Origin: Pseudomonas violetae | GTDB lineage: Bacteria > Pseudomonadota > Gammaproteobacteria > Pseudomonadales > Pseudomonadaceae | Assembly: GCF_023072615.1 (NCBI RefSeq) | Contig: NZ_JAKNRW010000002.1 | Location: 1-64,000 of the forward strand | DNA: 64,000 nucleotides | Reading direction: 5' to 3' | Part shown: in pieces, positions 34,753 to 44,402 of the stretch | Layout of the letters: each line of letters begins with the position of its first letter | How positions within the stretch are numbered: the first letter of the stretch is position 1 | Program-made: the position numbers and the translations under genes | Notes under the pieces: model-generated | The model's database searches: none | The model's input: only the letters and a program-made list of their open reading frames with translations | What the model was told of the DNA's origin: nothing

Positions 34753-35334
34753 TTACCCAAAGGTTGGCGTCAAGTCGAGTTCGTGAATGATTTCGTTATC
34801 GCCAGTCGCCGGGTATCGGCTATGAAACCCAAGGCTGCGCGCGAGGCGATGCATTGCGAAGTTGTTAGTCTCATGAATCGACATCATCTTTTTGAAGCCA
34901 TTGCGTTGCGCCGCAACGATTAAGTGTTTCATCAATAGCGTCCCGATGCCTTGACGTTGCCAGCGATCCGCGACAACTACTGCGCACTCACATTGCTGGA
35001 CATCGGCGGAGTCGCCATAACGGCTGATCCCGACCTCAGTAAGATGCCCATTGTCATGAACCCTCGCGATGTAAGCCATTCGATTGCGATAATCCACGTC
35101 CATCATCTGATCCAGGAGCGACACATTCTCGTGCCCCATCGCCCCGAAAAATCGGGTTCGAAACGACTCGGCAGACATCCGGTTAATGAACTCGAACTCT
35201 AGCTGGCGATCTTGCTGATGCAGCGGACGGATGAGTACGTGGGTGCCGTTGTTCAAGGCTTCGATCCAGTGTTCATCAGGTGACGCTTCACCCAGCTCCG
35301 CAAGAATTTTCTCTACCGCATGGTTAGTCAACAT
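34753..35334 (-). CDS. GNAT acetyltransferase (Pat-like)
   Basis: A 193-residue protein from ATG 35334: IRPLHQQDRQLEFEFINRMS, FRTRFFGAMGHENVSLLDQM and the acetyl-CoA loop VADRWQRQGIGTLLMKHLIV, with the AMHRLARSLGF ending. This resembles the catalytic domain of protein lysine acetyltransferases (Pat) that act on acyl-CoA synthetases, without the large N-terminal domain. The open frame extends to 35424, but the Met at 35334 has AAGGCG upstream. It is probably co-transcribed with the Fnr-like gene. Confidence 0.8.
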   Translation of the reverse strand: MLTNHAVEKILAELGEASPDEHWIEALNNGTHVLIRPLHQQDRQLEFEFINRMSAESFRTRFFGAMGHENVSLLDQMMDVDYRNRMAYIARVHDNGHLTEVGISRYGDSADVQQCECAVVVADRWQRQGIGTLLMKHLIVAAQRNGFKKMMSIHETNNFAMHRLARSLGFHSRYPATGDNEIIHELDLTPTFG

Positions 35335-35905
35335 GATGAGCGCCTTAATCAAGGAATGGAAAATGGCTTCGGTGACTGAGTTGCCAGGTATAGCGGGCAA
35401 TTTCTTCATCTTCCTGAGAAGCAAAAACGCGCACCTCGCAGGTGGATTCAGGAGTACTTATCACGCCACTACCCGACTGGTTTTGCGCGCTAACCACGGA
35501 CAAACCGGTCCAAGTAAGTCCCTCACAAATCCGGGTGCTTACCTCGGCATCGTTTTTGTCAATCCCTCCGGTGAAGACCGATACATCGTGACGAAACCAT
35601 CACCACCGTTGTTACCTGGCCCGCACAATGTCGTCTTTGAGTTTCATATCGATTTTAATCAATTCAACCCCCAGTTATGTGTTTGCCGCCGCGGCGCTGG
35701 CGACAAGGCCGTTTGATCAGACCTCGTGGCTACGCCGTTAAAGCAGTCGTTGCAGCTACGCAGTGGCAGAGTCAATCAAGTTAGGCGCCTGATGTGCTCA
35801 TGAGTAGCCTCGGAAACTACCTACGCTCACGGCTGAAACCATTGCCGCCATGACTGGCCAATATTCGAGGCGATTGTCTAGCGCTGGAGCCGGGAGTGCC
35901 ACGGT
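35335..35905. other. gene-free stretch upstream of the GNAT gene
   Basis: No real gene is seen. It contains a candidate Anr/Dnr box (35649-35662), listed separately. Frames here lack coding character. Confidence 0.4.
35649..35662. promoter_or_regulatory. candidate Anr/Dnr (Fnr-type) box
   Basis: TCGATTTTAATCAA matches the Fnr consensus TTGATNNNNATCAA at nine of ten fixed positions. It lies about 315 bases upstream of the GNAT gene that precedes the Fnr-like regulator, so it could be an autoregulatory or Anr-responsive site, although the distance is long. Confidence 0.45.
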
Positions 35906-36349
35906 TCAGGATTGGGAGCAAATCATTGTCAGGAATTCATTTTCGACGCTGACGCCAGAGGGCGCTTTATCATCAGAAAGGATCAGCTCGCCGCTGTAAT
36001 AGGCAAAGTAAACAGAGTTCGTCGTTCCTCGCTGGCGCGCAAAGCCACACACGGCAAGGTCACGGCGGTCGGTATTCACGGCGGTCGCGTAGAGCGGGTC
36101 GAACACCCATCCGTCCCCCTCCAGCCCGGACCGTGCCTTGGTCTTGGCAACGTTCTCGTCATCGGCTGTAACTGGCACCTTGATGCGGGGGTGATTATGA
36201 TTTTCGATCGAGTCCGGCGTGGACACTGTTTTTTCAGTCGGCGCATTTCCACAGCCCACAAGGCACGCAGACATCAGCCCGAGCACCATGATTTTTCTTA
36301 TGGTTGAGCCATTCCAGTTAATTGAGATTCGCTGCTCGTTAGTTGGCAC
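35906..36349 (-). CDS. hypothetical lipoprotein
   Basis: About 147 residues if GTG 36349 (AAAGG six bases upstream) is the start; ATG 36291 is the alternative. The N-terminus has Arg/Lys, a hydrophobic stretch MVLGLMSACLVG and a lipobox ending LVGC. The mature part has no recognised domain (ENHNHPRIKVPVTADDENVA, FARQRGTTNSVYFAYYSGEL). The start overlaps the end of the OprI-like gene, so the two form an operon. Function unknown. Confidence 0.6.
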   Translation of the reverse strand: MPTNEQRISINWNGSTIRKIMVLGLMSACLVGCGNAPTEKTVSTPDSIENHNHPRIKVPVTADDENVAKTKARSGLEGDGWVFDPLYATAVNTDRRDLAVCGFARQRGTTNSVYFAYYSGELILSDDKAPSGVSVENEFLTMICSQS

Positions 36350-36593
36350 GTTCGGCCTTTTTGAGCATAAGTTGCGCTCGTGCATTGGCGTCGTCCGCCG
36401 CTTTCTTTGCATCCAGTGCCGCCCGCAGTGCCTGATCTGCTTTGGCCACCGACTCATCCGCATGCACTCTGGCTGCTGTCGCCATATCCTCCGCGTCGCT
36501 TATCCGTGCATCAACCTCCTGTCGCCGATGACTGCAGCCGGCAGTCATAGCCAGAACCACGATCAATGACAAGGTCAGGGGGAGTTTTCTCAT
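36339..36593 (-). CDS. oprI: OprI/Lpp-like murein lipoprotein
   Basis: An 84-residue lipoprotein with signal peptide and lipobox (LIVVLAMTAGC), followed by a single Ala-rich heptad-repeat helix (EVDARISDAEDMATAARVHA, ALRAALDAKKAADDANARAQ) like Pseudomonas OprI and E. coli Lpp. OprI links the outer membrane to peptidoglycan. The C-terminus is KKAERAN rather than the canonical ending in Arg/Lys, so covalent murein attachment is uncertain. Probably a paralogue. Confidence 0.78.
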   Translation of the reverse strand: MRKLPLTLSLIVVLAMTAGCSHRRQEVDARISDAEDMATAARVHADESVAKADQALRAALDAKKAADDANARAQLMLKKAERAN

Positions 36594-36737
36594 GGTGCCA
36601 CTCCTAGTTGCCTCATTAGGCCTCGTTAGCTCGCCGTTGCAGAGCTATCACCCTATTCGGTTGTTGGCGTTGAAAGAAGGCTCGGAAACTACTTAGGCCA
36701 GGAATCAGAACCGCACGACAATTTGGTCGATTGCCGC

Positions 36738-37142
36738 GCGTCCCAGCAGCTATAGAAAGCACGGAAAAAAGAGTTTGGTCGGGCGTATGCGACGCAAGAT
36801 CGAATACGCCAAAGCGCAGGTGCGGGCCAAGGTTGAACATCCCTTTCGCGTGATCAAGCGCCAGTTTGGCTACAAGAAAGTACGCTTTCGTGGCTTGTCG
36901 AAAAACATCGCTCAACAGACAATCTTGTTCGCATTGTCGAACCTGTGGAAGGTGCGAAAACGGTTGTTGAATGCGGGAGAGGTGCGTCTGTGATGCGGGC
37001 TGATCGCCTTGAAACAGCACGATCAGAGGCAAGAGCCGTGCATTAACGACAGGAAGGGTCTGTTTTTCGGCGGACTTCGAATTTTTTGAACCTCAAGCAA
37101 CGAGGGCCTCAAAAATCAGTGGGTACTTCAGACCTTCCCTAA
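36738..37142 (+). mobile_element. IS5-family transposase C-terminal fragment with right end
   Basis: The frame ending at TGA 36993 reads KKSLVGRMRRKIEYAKAQVR, AKVEHPFRVIKRQFGYKKVR, FRGLSKNIAQQTILFALSNL, the C-terminal catalytic part of an IS5-family DDE transposase. The sequence CAGACCTTCCCTAA at about 37130-37143 looks like the right terminal repeat. The 5' two thirds are missing. It abuts IS21-type ends at 37151. Confidence 0.75.
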
Positions 37143-37150
37143 GGCTTAGA

Positions 37151-37214
37151 GTGTTGCCGCTGACCGAAAGCTGACCCAGTAGAGGCTGTTGAGTCAGTTT
37201 TCAATCAGCGACAA
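37151..37214. repeat. two facing IS21-type terminal repeats
   Basis: TGTTGCCGCTGACCGAAAGC followed by TGACCCA (37151-37177), and in inverse orientation GTCAGTTTTCAATCAGCGAC followed by AAC (37192-37214), face each other with 14 bases between. Both match the IS21-like end at 3544. The inverted one overlaps the last seven codons of the fructokinase gene. No istA/istB is present. Confidence 0.65.
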
Positions 37215-38096
37215 CACTTCCACATCAGCGAGCGCTGGAGCATGGGCTCCGGCATGGCGGCAAGATATGGATGCGCAAGCCGCTGAAAATCGTAGGCGTG
37301 CTCTCAAGTCTGCGATACCCAGCAACTCTGCAGCCAACCAACCCGCCATACAAGCGTCTCCTGCTCCAACCGTGTCTTCCACTTTCACGGCAATAGCTGG
37401 CTGCTCGAGTTGGCTGTCCGGAGTATGGAGAACCATCCCGTGTTCCCCTCGGGTAAAAAGGATCTGTGCCTGAGGATTAAGTGCGCGAAGTTCATCCATT
37501 GCCTGGTGCTCGGTCAGACCTGGATAAATTTTCCGAAGATCTTCGTCGGAAAGCTTAATCATATCGGCAAGAGTTGCCATCGTAGGGAAGGTCTGCTCCC
37601 GATAATGGCTATCCATTAAATTGCGCCAGTTCGGATCATAGCTAATCCGTTTACCGACTTCTTTGGCCTGCTGAGCAATTTTAACCAGCCTGCCTGCGAG
37701 TGGCTGTCGAGCCAAACTGATGCAGCTGAAATGACACAGCTCTGCGTGGTTGCTCCATCCTTCGGGCATCAGATCTGGATCAAAAAACAGATCGGCCTCT
37801 CCAGCAAAAAAGTATCTTGGCGGATGGCTCGATGGAACAATGGCGACCAAAGGATCTCGGTCTACCCGTTGGATAAATCGCATATCCAGGCCTGCCGCCT
37901 CTGATTGCCAGGCTATCTCGTCACCCAAAGAGTCGGTACTGATAGAACCCGCAAAGGCGCTGCTGACGCCCAAGCGACTTAGCGCTCGTGCCACGTTCCA
38001 GGGCGCGCCGCCTGGATAGCCTTTCCACTGTCCAGGGACACTCTGGACAAGGTCAGTCAGGGCTTCGCCAAATACTACTGCGCGGGGTAATACCAT
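37194..38096 (-). CDS. PfkB-family fructokinase
   Basis: About 300 residues: VFGEALTDLV at the start, YPGGAPWNVARALSRLGVSS for the substrate site, and the PfkB signature with catalytic Asp VEDTVGAGDACMAGWLA near residue 250. It phosphorylates fructose released by the GH32 invertase of this cassette. Three ATGs in a row occur at 38102, 38099 and 38096; GAGGAA best serves the third. Its last residues, VLSLIEN and stop, are encoded by an IS21-type terminal repeat, so the original 3' end was replaced without obvious harm. Confidence 0.9.
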   Translation of the reverse strand: MVLPRAVVFGEALTDLVQSVPGQWKGYPGGAPWNVARALSRLGVSSAFAGSISTDSLGDEIAWQSEAAGLDMRFIQRVDRDPLVAIVPSSHPPRYFFAGEADLFFDPDLMPEGWSNHAELCHFSCISLARQPLAGRLVKIAQQAKEVGKRISYDPNWRNLMDSHYREQTFPTMATLADMIKLSDEDLRKIYPGLTEHQAMDELRALNPQAQILFTRGEHGMVLHTPDSQLEQPAIAVKVEDTVGAGDACMAGWLAAELLGIADLRARLRFSAACASISCRHAGAHAPALADVEVLSLIEN

Positions 38097-38221
38097 CATC
38101 ATTTCCTCAATTTTTTGTCGTCGGGATAACTGCCGCCTGATCAGCTTCGACCGGTAATCACTTACTCAATTAGCTTTGATGAAGGCAGGGATTGATGAGC
38201 ACCGCTTCGATTGAATAATCG

Positions 38222-38397
38222 TCATCGCTGTTCCGCGACGACATTAGCTATCTCTTCCATTCCGATGCGAAAGTGATTGTTGAAGCTAGAGAGGTTTTCA
38301 TAGCCAATCTCGAAGCTGATCTCTCCAACCGATATCTCTGTTTGCAACAACCGCCGGCAGGCGCGCTGAAGGCGGGCCGGCCGGACGCGTTCAAGTA

Positions 38398-38400
<3 letters not shown>
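38222..38400 (-). pseudogene. AraC-family regulator, C-terminal HTH remnant
   Basis: The frame reads LERVRPARLQRACRRLLQTE, then ISVGEISFEIGYENLSSFNN HFR, the second half of the AraC/XylS DNA-binding domain (SVGEISFEIGYENLSSFNNH). The N-terminal sensor domain is missing; the fragment starts inside the 3' end of the porin gene. It could mark an ancestral AraC regulator of the sugar genes, now replaced by the LacI protein at 45977. Confidence 0.7.
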
Positions 38401-39984
<1,584 letters not shown>

Positions 39985-40089
39985 TTATTGTTTTGTTCCT
40001 GCGAGCGGCCATTTTTCGTGAGTTGTAAATTGTCGCAATCGACGAAAAAAAGGATGCCTAATCGCAAATACGCTGCTACATTCAGCGAT

Positions 40090-40101
40090 GTTAACGTTAA
40101 C
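40090..40101. promoter_or_regulatory. LacI-type operator
   Basis: GTTAACGTTAAC is a perfect 12-bp palindrome with the central CG typical of LacI-family operators. It lies in the scrY/binding-protein divergent region, 31 bases before the binding-protein start, where the cassette's own LacI-type repressor (45977) would control both directions. Confidence 0.7.
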
Positions 40102-40131
40102 TTTTCTAAAAACAAAAATAAAGAGGGCTTT

Positions 40132-41406
40132 ATGAAACAGTTGAAATCTCTCCTTCCTGCAGCACTGCTTACCCTCTGTGCAGGGCTTCCATCCCTCTCG
40201 AGCGCAGCCAATTTGACGATATCGTGCGGTGCGGTAGGTGCGGAGTTACAACTCTGCAAGGAGGCTACCGAGGCGTGGTCCAAACAGACCGGCAATAACG
40301 TCGAGGTGGTTTCCACACCTAACTCGGCGACCGAGCGGTTGTCGTTCTACCAGCAGATCCTCAGTGCGCAGTCCGCCGACATCGACATCATTCAAATCGA
40401 TATGGTGTGGCCGGGAATGCTGGCCAAACATCTGATGGATCTACGCGAGGTGCTTCCCGCCAACGCGACCCAAGGTTATTTCCAGGCACAGGTGGATAAC
40501 GCCACGGTGAACGGACGGCTGGTGACGATGCCGTGGTTCACTGACTCGGGCCTGCTGTATTACCGCAAGGACTTGCTCGAGAAGTACAACCAGCAGGTTC
40601 CCCAAACGTGGGAGGAAATGACCGTTACCGCCAGGAATATTCAACAGGCCGAGCGCACTGCCGGGAACCCCAATGCGTGGGGTTACATCTTTCAGGGGCG
40701 CGCCTACGAGGGCCTGACGTGTAATGCGCTGGAGTGGATCAGCAGCCAACCGGAAGGCGGGCTTGTCAATCCACGAGGCGACATCGTGGTCAACAGTCAG
40801 GCCTCAATTACGGCTTTGACCCTGGCGAAAAGCTGGGTAGGAGACATCTCCCCGCCTGGCGTACTCAATTACACCGAGGAAGAAGGACGTGGGGTATTCC
40901 AATCGGGAAATGCGCTGTTTATGCGTAACTGGCCTTACGTCTGGGCCTTGGTGCAAAGCCAGGACAGTGCCGTAAAAGACAAGGTTGGGGTTGCTCCCCT
41001 GCCCCGTGGCGGCAAGACCGGCAGCCATGCATCCACCCTCGGTGGCTGGGGTTTGGCGGTATCGCGTTACAGCGCCCATCCAAAACTTGCCGCAGAGCTG
41101 GTGAGCTATCTGACCAGTGCCCAAGAGCAAAAACATCGTGCCCTGATAGGCGCCTATAACCCAGTTATCGAGTCGCTCTATCAAGATCCCGAACTGCTCG
41201 CGGCAATGCCTTATTACGCTCAGTTGCACAGCATTCTCAACGATGGGGTGATGCGCCCCGCCTCCATCACTGCCGATCGCTATCCTCGGGTCTCCAATGC
41301 GTTCTTCGATCGAGTGCATGGCGTGCTGGCGGGCGAGTTGCCTGTCGATCAGGCGCTGGCAGAACTGGAAAGCGAACTCACGCGTATCAAACGCCGGAAC
41401 TGGTAA
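40132..41406 (+). CDS. ABC transporter sugar-binding protein
   Basis: A 424-residue periplasmic protein from ATG 40132 (AGAGGG upstream): signal peptide (LLPAALLTLCAGLPSLSSA), then a cluster-B extracellular solute-binding fold (SAQSADIDIIQIDMVWPGML, ALFMRNWPYVWALVQ, GVAPLPRGG, TLGGWGLAVS). It belongs with the maltose/trehalose-type binding proteins. Together with the two permeases and the ATPase downstream it forms an importer, inferred to be for sucrose from the GH32 and ScrY genes. The frame extends upstream to 39964, but that part is intergenic. Confidence 0.92.
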   Translation: MKQLKSLLPAALLTLCAGLPSLSSAANLTISCGAVGAELQLCKEATEAWSKQTGNNVEVVSTPNSATERLSFYQQILSAQSADIDIIQIDMVWPGMLAKHLMDLREVLPANATQGYFQAQVDNATVNGRLVTMPWFTDSGLLYYRKDLLEKYNQQVPQTWEEMTVTARNIQQAERTAGNPNAWGYIFQGRAYEGLTCNALEWISSQPEGGLVNPRGDIVVNSQASITALTLAKSWVGDISPPGVLNYTEEEGRGVFQSGNALFMRNWPYVWALVQSQDSAVKDKVGVAPLPRGGKTGSHASTLGGWGLAVSRYSAHPKLAAELVSYLTSAQEQKHRALIGAYNPVIESLYQDPELLAAMPYYAQLHSILNDGVMRPASITADRYPRVSNAFFDRVHGVLAGELPVDQALAELESELTRIKRRNW

Positions 41407-41427
41407 GCCACAAGGAAGGAAATCACC

Positions 41428-42390
41428 ATGTCTGTCTCTACTACCCATGCCCCTTGTGACGAGCTGCTGGTCACCAGGGAAACGCCCGTGCAACGTCGCC
41501 GAGTACGCGCTGCCTGGCTGTTTCTGACGCCGATGTTGTTGTGTCTGGCCCTGGTGGCTGCCTGGCCGCTACTGCGCACATTCTGGTTCAGCCTGACCGA
41601 CGCCAACCTGGCGGACACGGGTGGCGGAACCTTCATTGGCTTGAGCAATTATCTGTTTCACAACGGTTCCAGCTGGTCGGGCATTTTGGTCGATCCGCAA
41701 TGGTGGAACGCGGTGCGCAACACCTTGCATTTCACCGTGGTATCGGTGGGGCTGGAAGTGGTACTGGGGCTGCTGGTGGCGTTGCTGTTGAACATCAAGT
41801 TCACCGGCCGTTCCTTGGTACGTGCGTTGATTCTGATTCCGTGGGCGATTCCTACCATTGTCTCGGCGAAGATCTGGTCATGGATGCTTAACGACCAGTT
41901 CGGCATCATCAATCATATGATGCTGAGCCTCGGCCTGATTGACGCTCCCCTGGCCTGGACGGCAGATGCGGATCTGTCAATGTGGGCGGTGATCATCGTC
42001 GACGTCTGGAAGACCGTCCCTTTTGTCACGCTGCTGATGCTCGCGGCCTTGCAGATGTTGCCGAGCGATTGCTACGAAGCCGCCAGGGTCGATGGCATTC
42101 ATCCGCTGAAAGTGTTCTGGCGTGTCACGCTGCCACTGTTGATGCCCGCACTGCTGGTGGCGGCGATCTTCCGCATCCTCGACTCGCTGCGGGTTTTCGA
42201 CGTCATCTATGTGCTGACCTCGAACTCATCGAGCACCATGAGTATGTCGGTCTATGCCCGCCAGCACCTGGTGGAGTTCCAGGATGTTGGCTATGGCAGC
42301 GCGGCCTCGACTCTGCTGTTTCTGGTCGTTGCGGTAATCGCCATGCTTTATCTCTACCTCGGACGCCGTCAACTGGAGGTTCGGTCATGA
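41428..42390 (+). CDS. ABC sugar permease (MalF/UgpA type)
   Basis: A 320-residue inner-membrane protein with six helices: AAWLFLTPMLLCLALVAAWP, and the EAA loop CYEAARVDGIHPLKVFWRVT (EAAxxDG) that contacts the ATPase. The second permease overlaps its stop by four bases. Part of the sucrose importer. Confidence 0.92.
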   Translation: MSVSTTHAPCDELLVTRETPVQRRRVRAAWLFLTPMLLCLALVAAWPLLRTFWFSLTDANLADTGGGTFIGLSNYLFHNGSSWSGILVDPQWWNAVRNTLHFTVVSVGLEVVLGLLVALLLNIKFTGRSLVRALILIPWAIPTIVSAKIWSWMLNDQFGIINHMMLSLGLIDAPLAWTADADLSMWAVIIVDVWKTVPFVTLLMLAALQMLPSDCYEAARVDGIHPLKVFWRVTLPLLMPALLVAAIFRILDSLRVFDVIYVLTSNSSSTMSMSVYARQHLVEFQDVGYGSAASTLLFLVVAVIAMLYLYLGRRQLEVRS

Positions 42391-43229
42391 GCCAGCGCGT
42401 ACTGAAAAAAGCGCTGTTGCGCCTCGGGTTCTGGTGTCTGATCGGGGTTTTGCTGCTGTATGCGGTCTTCCCTTTCTACTACGCCATCGTGACTTCGCTA
42501 AAGCCGTCCAGTGCCTTGTTCGAAGTGAGTTACTGGATCGAAACCCCCGATTTCTCCAATTACGCAACGGTACTCCACCAAGCCTCTTTCCTGCGGGCTA
42601 TCGGTAACTCGCTGGTGGTTGCGCTGAGCGTGGTGACGCTGGCGCTGTTCCTCAGTGTAACCGCCGCCTATGCCTTGGGAAGGGTAAAGTTCCGTGGGCG
42701 TGGCACGGTCTTGATGATGGTTCTCGGCGTGTCGATGTTTCCCCAAGTCGCTGTACTGTCGGGGCTGTTCGAAGTGATCCGCGCCCTGGGTCTGTACAAC
42801 ACGTCTTTGGCGTTGATCCTAAGCTACACGATTTTCACCCTCCCCTTCACCGTCTGGGTGCTCACCACGTTCATGGGCCAACTGCCACACGAACTGGAAG
42901 AAGCGGCAATCATGGATGGCGCTTCGCCTTGGGTCACGCTTACCCGAGTGCTACTGCCGCTGCTATGGCCCGCACTGGTCACCACTGGCTTATTGGCCTT
43001 CATCGCCGCGTGGAACGAGTTCCTGTTTGCCCTGACCTTCACCCTCACCGACACCCAACGCACCGTTCCGGTCGCCATCGCCTTGATTTCCGGCGGCAGC
43101 CCCCATGAGTTGCCTTGGGGGTTGTTGATGGCCGCCTCGGTGGTGGTCACCGTCCCACTGGTGATTCTGGTGCTGATCTTCCAGCGCCGAATCGTATCCG
43201 GTCTCACTACCGGCGCGTTAAAGGGTTGA
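42387..43229 (+). CDS. ABC sugar permease (MalG/UgpE type)
   Basis: A 280-residue inner-membrane protein from ATG 42387: LLLYAVFPFYYAIVTSLKPS at the start and the EAA loop ELEEAAIMDGASPWVTLTRV. The frame is open upstream to 41982, but that part lies inside the preceding permease gene in another frame. Four-base ATGA overlap with the upstream gene gives coupled translation. Confidence 0.92.
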   Translation: MSQRVLKKALLRLGFWCLIGVLLLYAVFPFYYAIVTSLKPSSALFEVSYWIETPDFSNYATVLHQASFLRAIGNSLVVALSVVTLALFLSVTAAYALGRVKFRGRGTVLMMVLGVSMFPQVAVLSGLFEVIRALGLYNTSLALILSYTIFTLPFTVWVLTTFMGQLPHELEEAAIMDGASPWVTLTRVLLPLLWPALVTTGLLAFIAAWNEFLFALTFTLTDTQRTVPVAIALISGGSPHELPWGLLMAASVVVTVPLVILVLIFQRRIVSGLTTGALKG

Positions 43230-43256
43230 TGCCCAACAAAGACAAGGAACAGCATC

Positions 43257-44402
43257 GTGATCAAATTGAAATTAGACAAAGTGAACAAACAACTGGGCGG
43301 CGTACGGATTCTTCGCGACGTTAGCCTGGAGATCGCTGCGGGTGAATTCGTGGTGTTCGTTGGCCCTTCGGGCTGCGGAAAGTCGACCCTGCTGCGACTG
43401 ATCGCCGGACTGGATTCGATCTGCGGCGGCGACCTGCTGATCGATGGCCGACGGGTCAACGACCTGGAACCGCGCGAGCGTGGCGTCGGCATGGTGTTTC
43501 AGTCTTATGCGCTGTACCCGCACATGAGCGTCTACGACAACATCAGCTTTGGTCTCAAACTGGCCAAGACTGAAAAGAGCAGCCTGCGCGAGCGCGTGCT
43601 GAAAACAGCCCAAATCCTGCAATTGGACAAACTGCTGCAACGCAAGCCAAAAGAACTGTCTGGAGGGCAGCGCCAGCGTGTGGCAATGGGCAGAGCCATG
43701 GCGCGTGAACCGGACATTTTGTTGTTCGATGAGCCGCTCTCGAATCTGGATGCATCCTTGCGGGTGCAGATGCGCAACGAAATCGCCCGGCTGCATGATC
43801 GATTGGGCTCGACCATGATCTACGTCACCCACGACCAAGTGGAAGCGATGACCCTGGCTGACAAAATTGTGGTGCTCAATGGCGGTCGCGTAGAACAGGT
43901 CGGCTCACCGCGCGAACTCTATGAGCGCCCAGCGAGCCGCTTTGTCGCCAGTTTTCTCGGTTCGCCCAAAATGAACTTCCTTGCAGCGCGCCTGCATGCC
44001 CCGGGCGAAACCAGCCTGGTCGACACCCCCGTTTTGGGTATGACCTCCCTGCCCTTCGACAGCTCGAACCTGGCAGCTGGCACGCTGCTGAGCCTGGGGG
44101 TTCGCCCGGAGCACATTTCGCTCAAAGTGGCTGAGGGAGCCGTCGGCATCGTCGTGACAGGGGTCGAATACCTGGGCAGCGAAACGTATGTGCACCTCGA
44201 AACAGGTCAGGACGAGCCACTGATCTGTCGTTGTGAGGTCAGCGCCGGATGGCAGGTGGGCGATCGGGTCGAACTGCAGTTGGACATCGACAACCTGCAC
44301 CTGTTCGACGACGAAGGCACGGCCTTGGAGCGCCACCCACAAGCCATTGAAAACCTGCCGCATGATGTTTCTCTGCGCTCAGTCCGAGCACGGGCCCTAT
44401 GA
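43257..44402 (+). CDS. ABC sugar ATPase (MalK/UgpC type)
   Basis: A 381-residue cytosolic ATPase starting at GTG 43257 (AAGGAAC upstream): Walker A GPSGCGKSTL, Q-loop VFQSYALYPHM, signature LSGGQRQRVAMGRAM, Walker B ILLFDEPLSNLD, H-loop YVTHDQ, and a C-terminal TOBE/OB regulatory domain from about residue 240. It energises the importer. Its stop overlaps the invertase start by four bases. Confidence 0.94.
   Translation: MIKLKLDKVNKQLGGVRILRDVSLEIAAGEFVVFVGPSGCGKSTLLRLIAGLDSICGGDLLIDGRRVNDLEPRERGVGMVFQSYALYPHMSVYDNISFGLKLAKTEKSSLRERVLKTAQILQLDKLLQRKPKELSGGQRQRVAMGRAMAREPDILLFDEPLSNLDASLRVQMRNEIARLHDRLGSTMIYVTHDQVEAMTLADKIVVLNGGRVEQVGSPRELYERPASRFVASFLGSPKMNFLAARLHAPGETSLVDTPVLGMTSLPFDSSNLAAGTLLSLGVRPEHISLKVAEGAVGIVVTGVEYLGSETYVHLETGQDEPLICRCEVSAGWQVGDRVELQLDIDNLHLFDDEGTALERHPQAIENLPHDVSLRSVRARAL

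Noticed and set aside
35231..35716. 161-codon plus-strand frame over the GNAT upstream region
   Set aside because: It overlaps the GNAT gene in antisense and has no ribosome site or domain.
41982..42386. N-terminal extension of the second sugar permease
   Set aside because: It lies within the first permease gene in another frame, and the family N-terminus begins at 42387 with an ATGA overlap.
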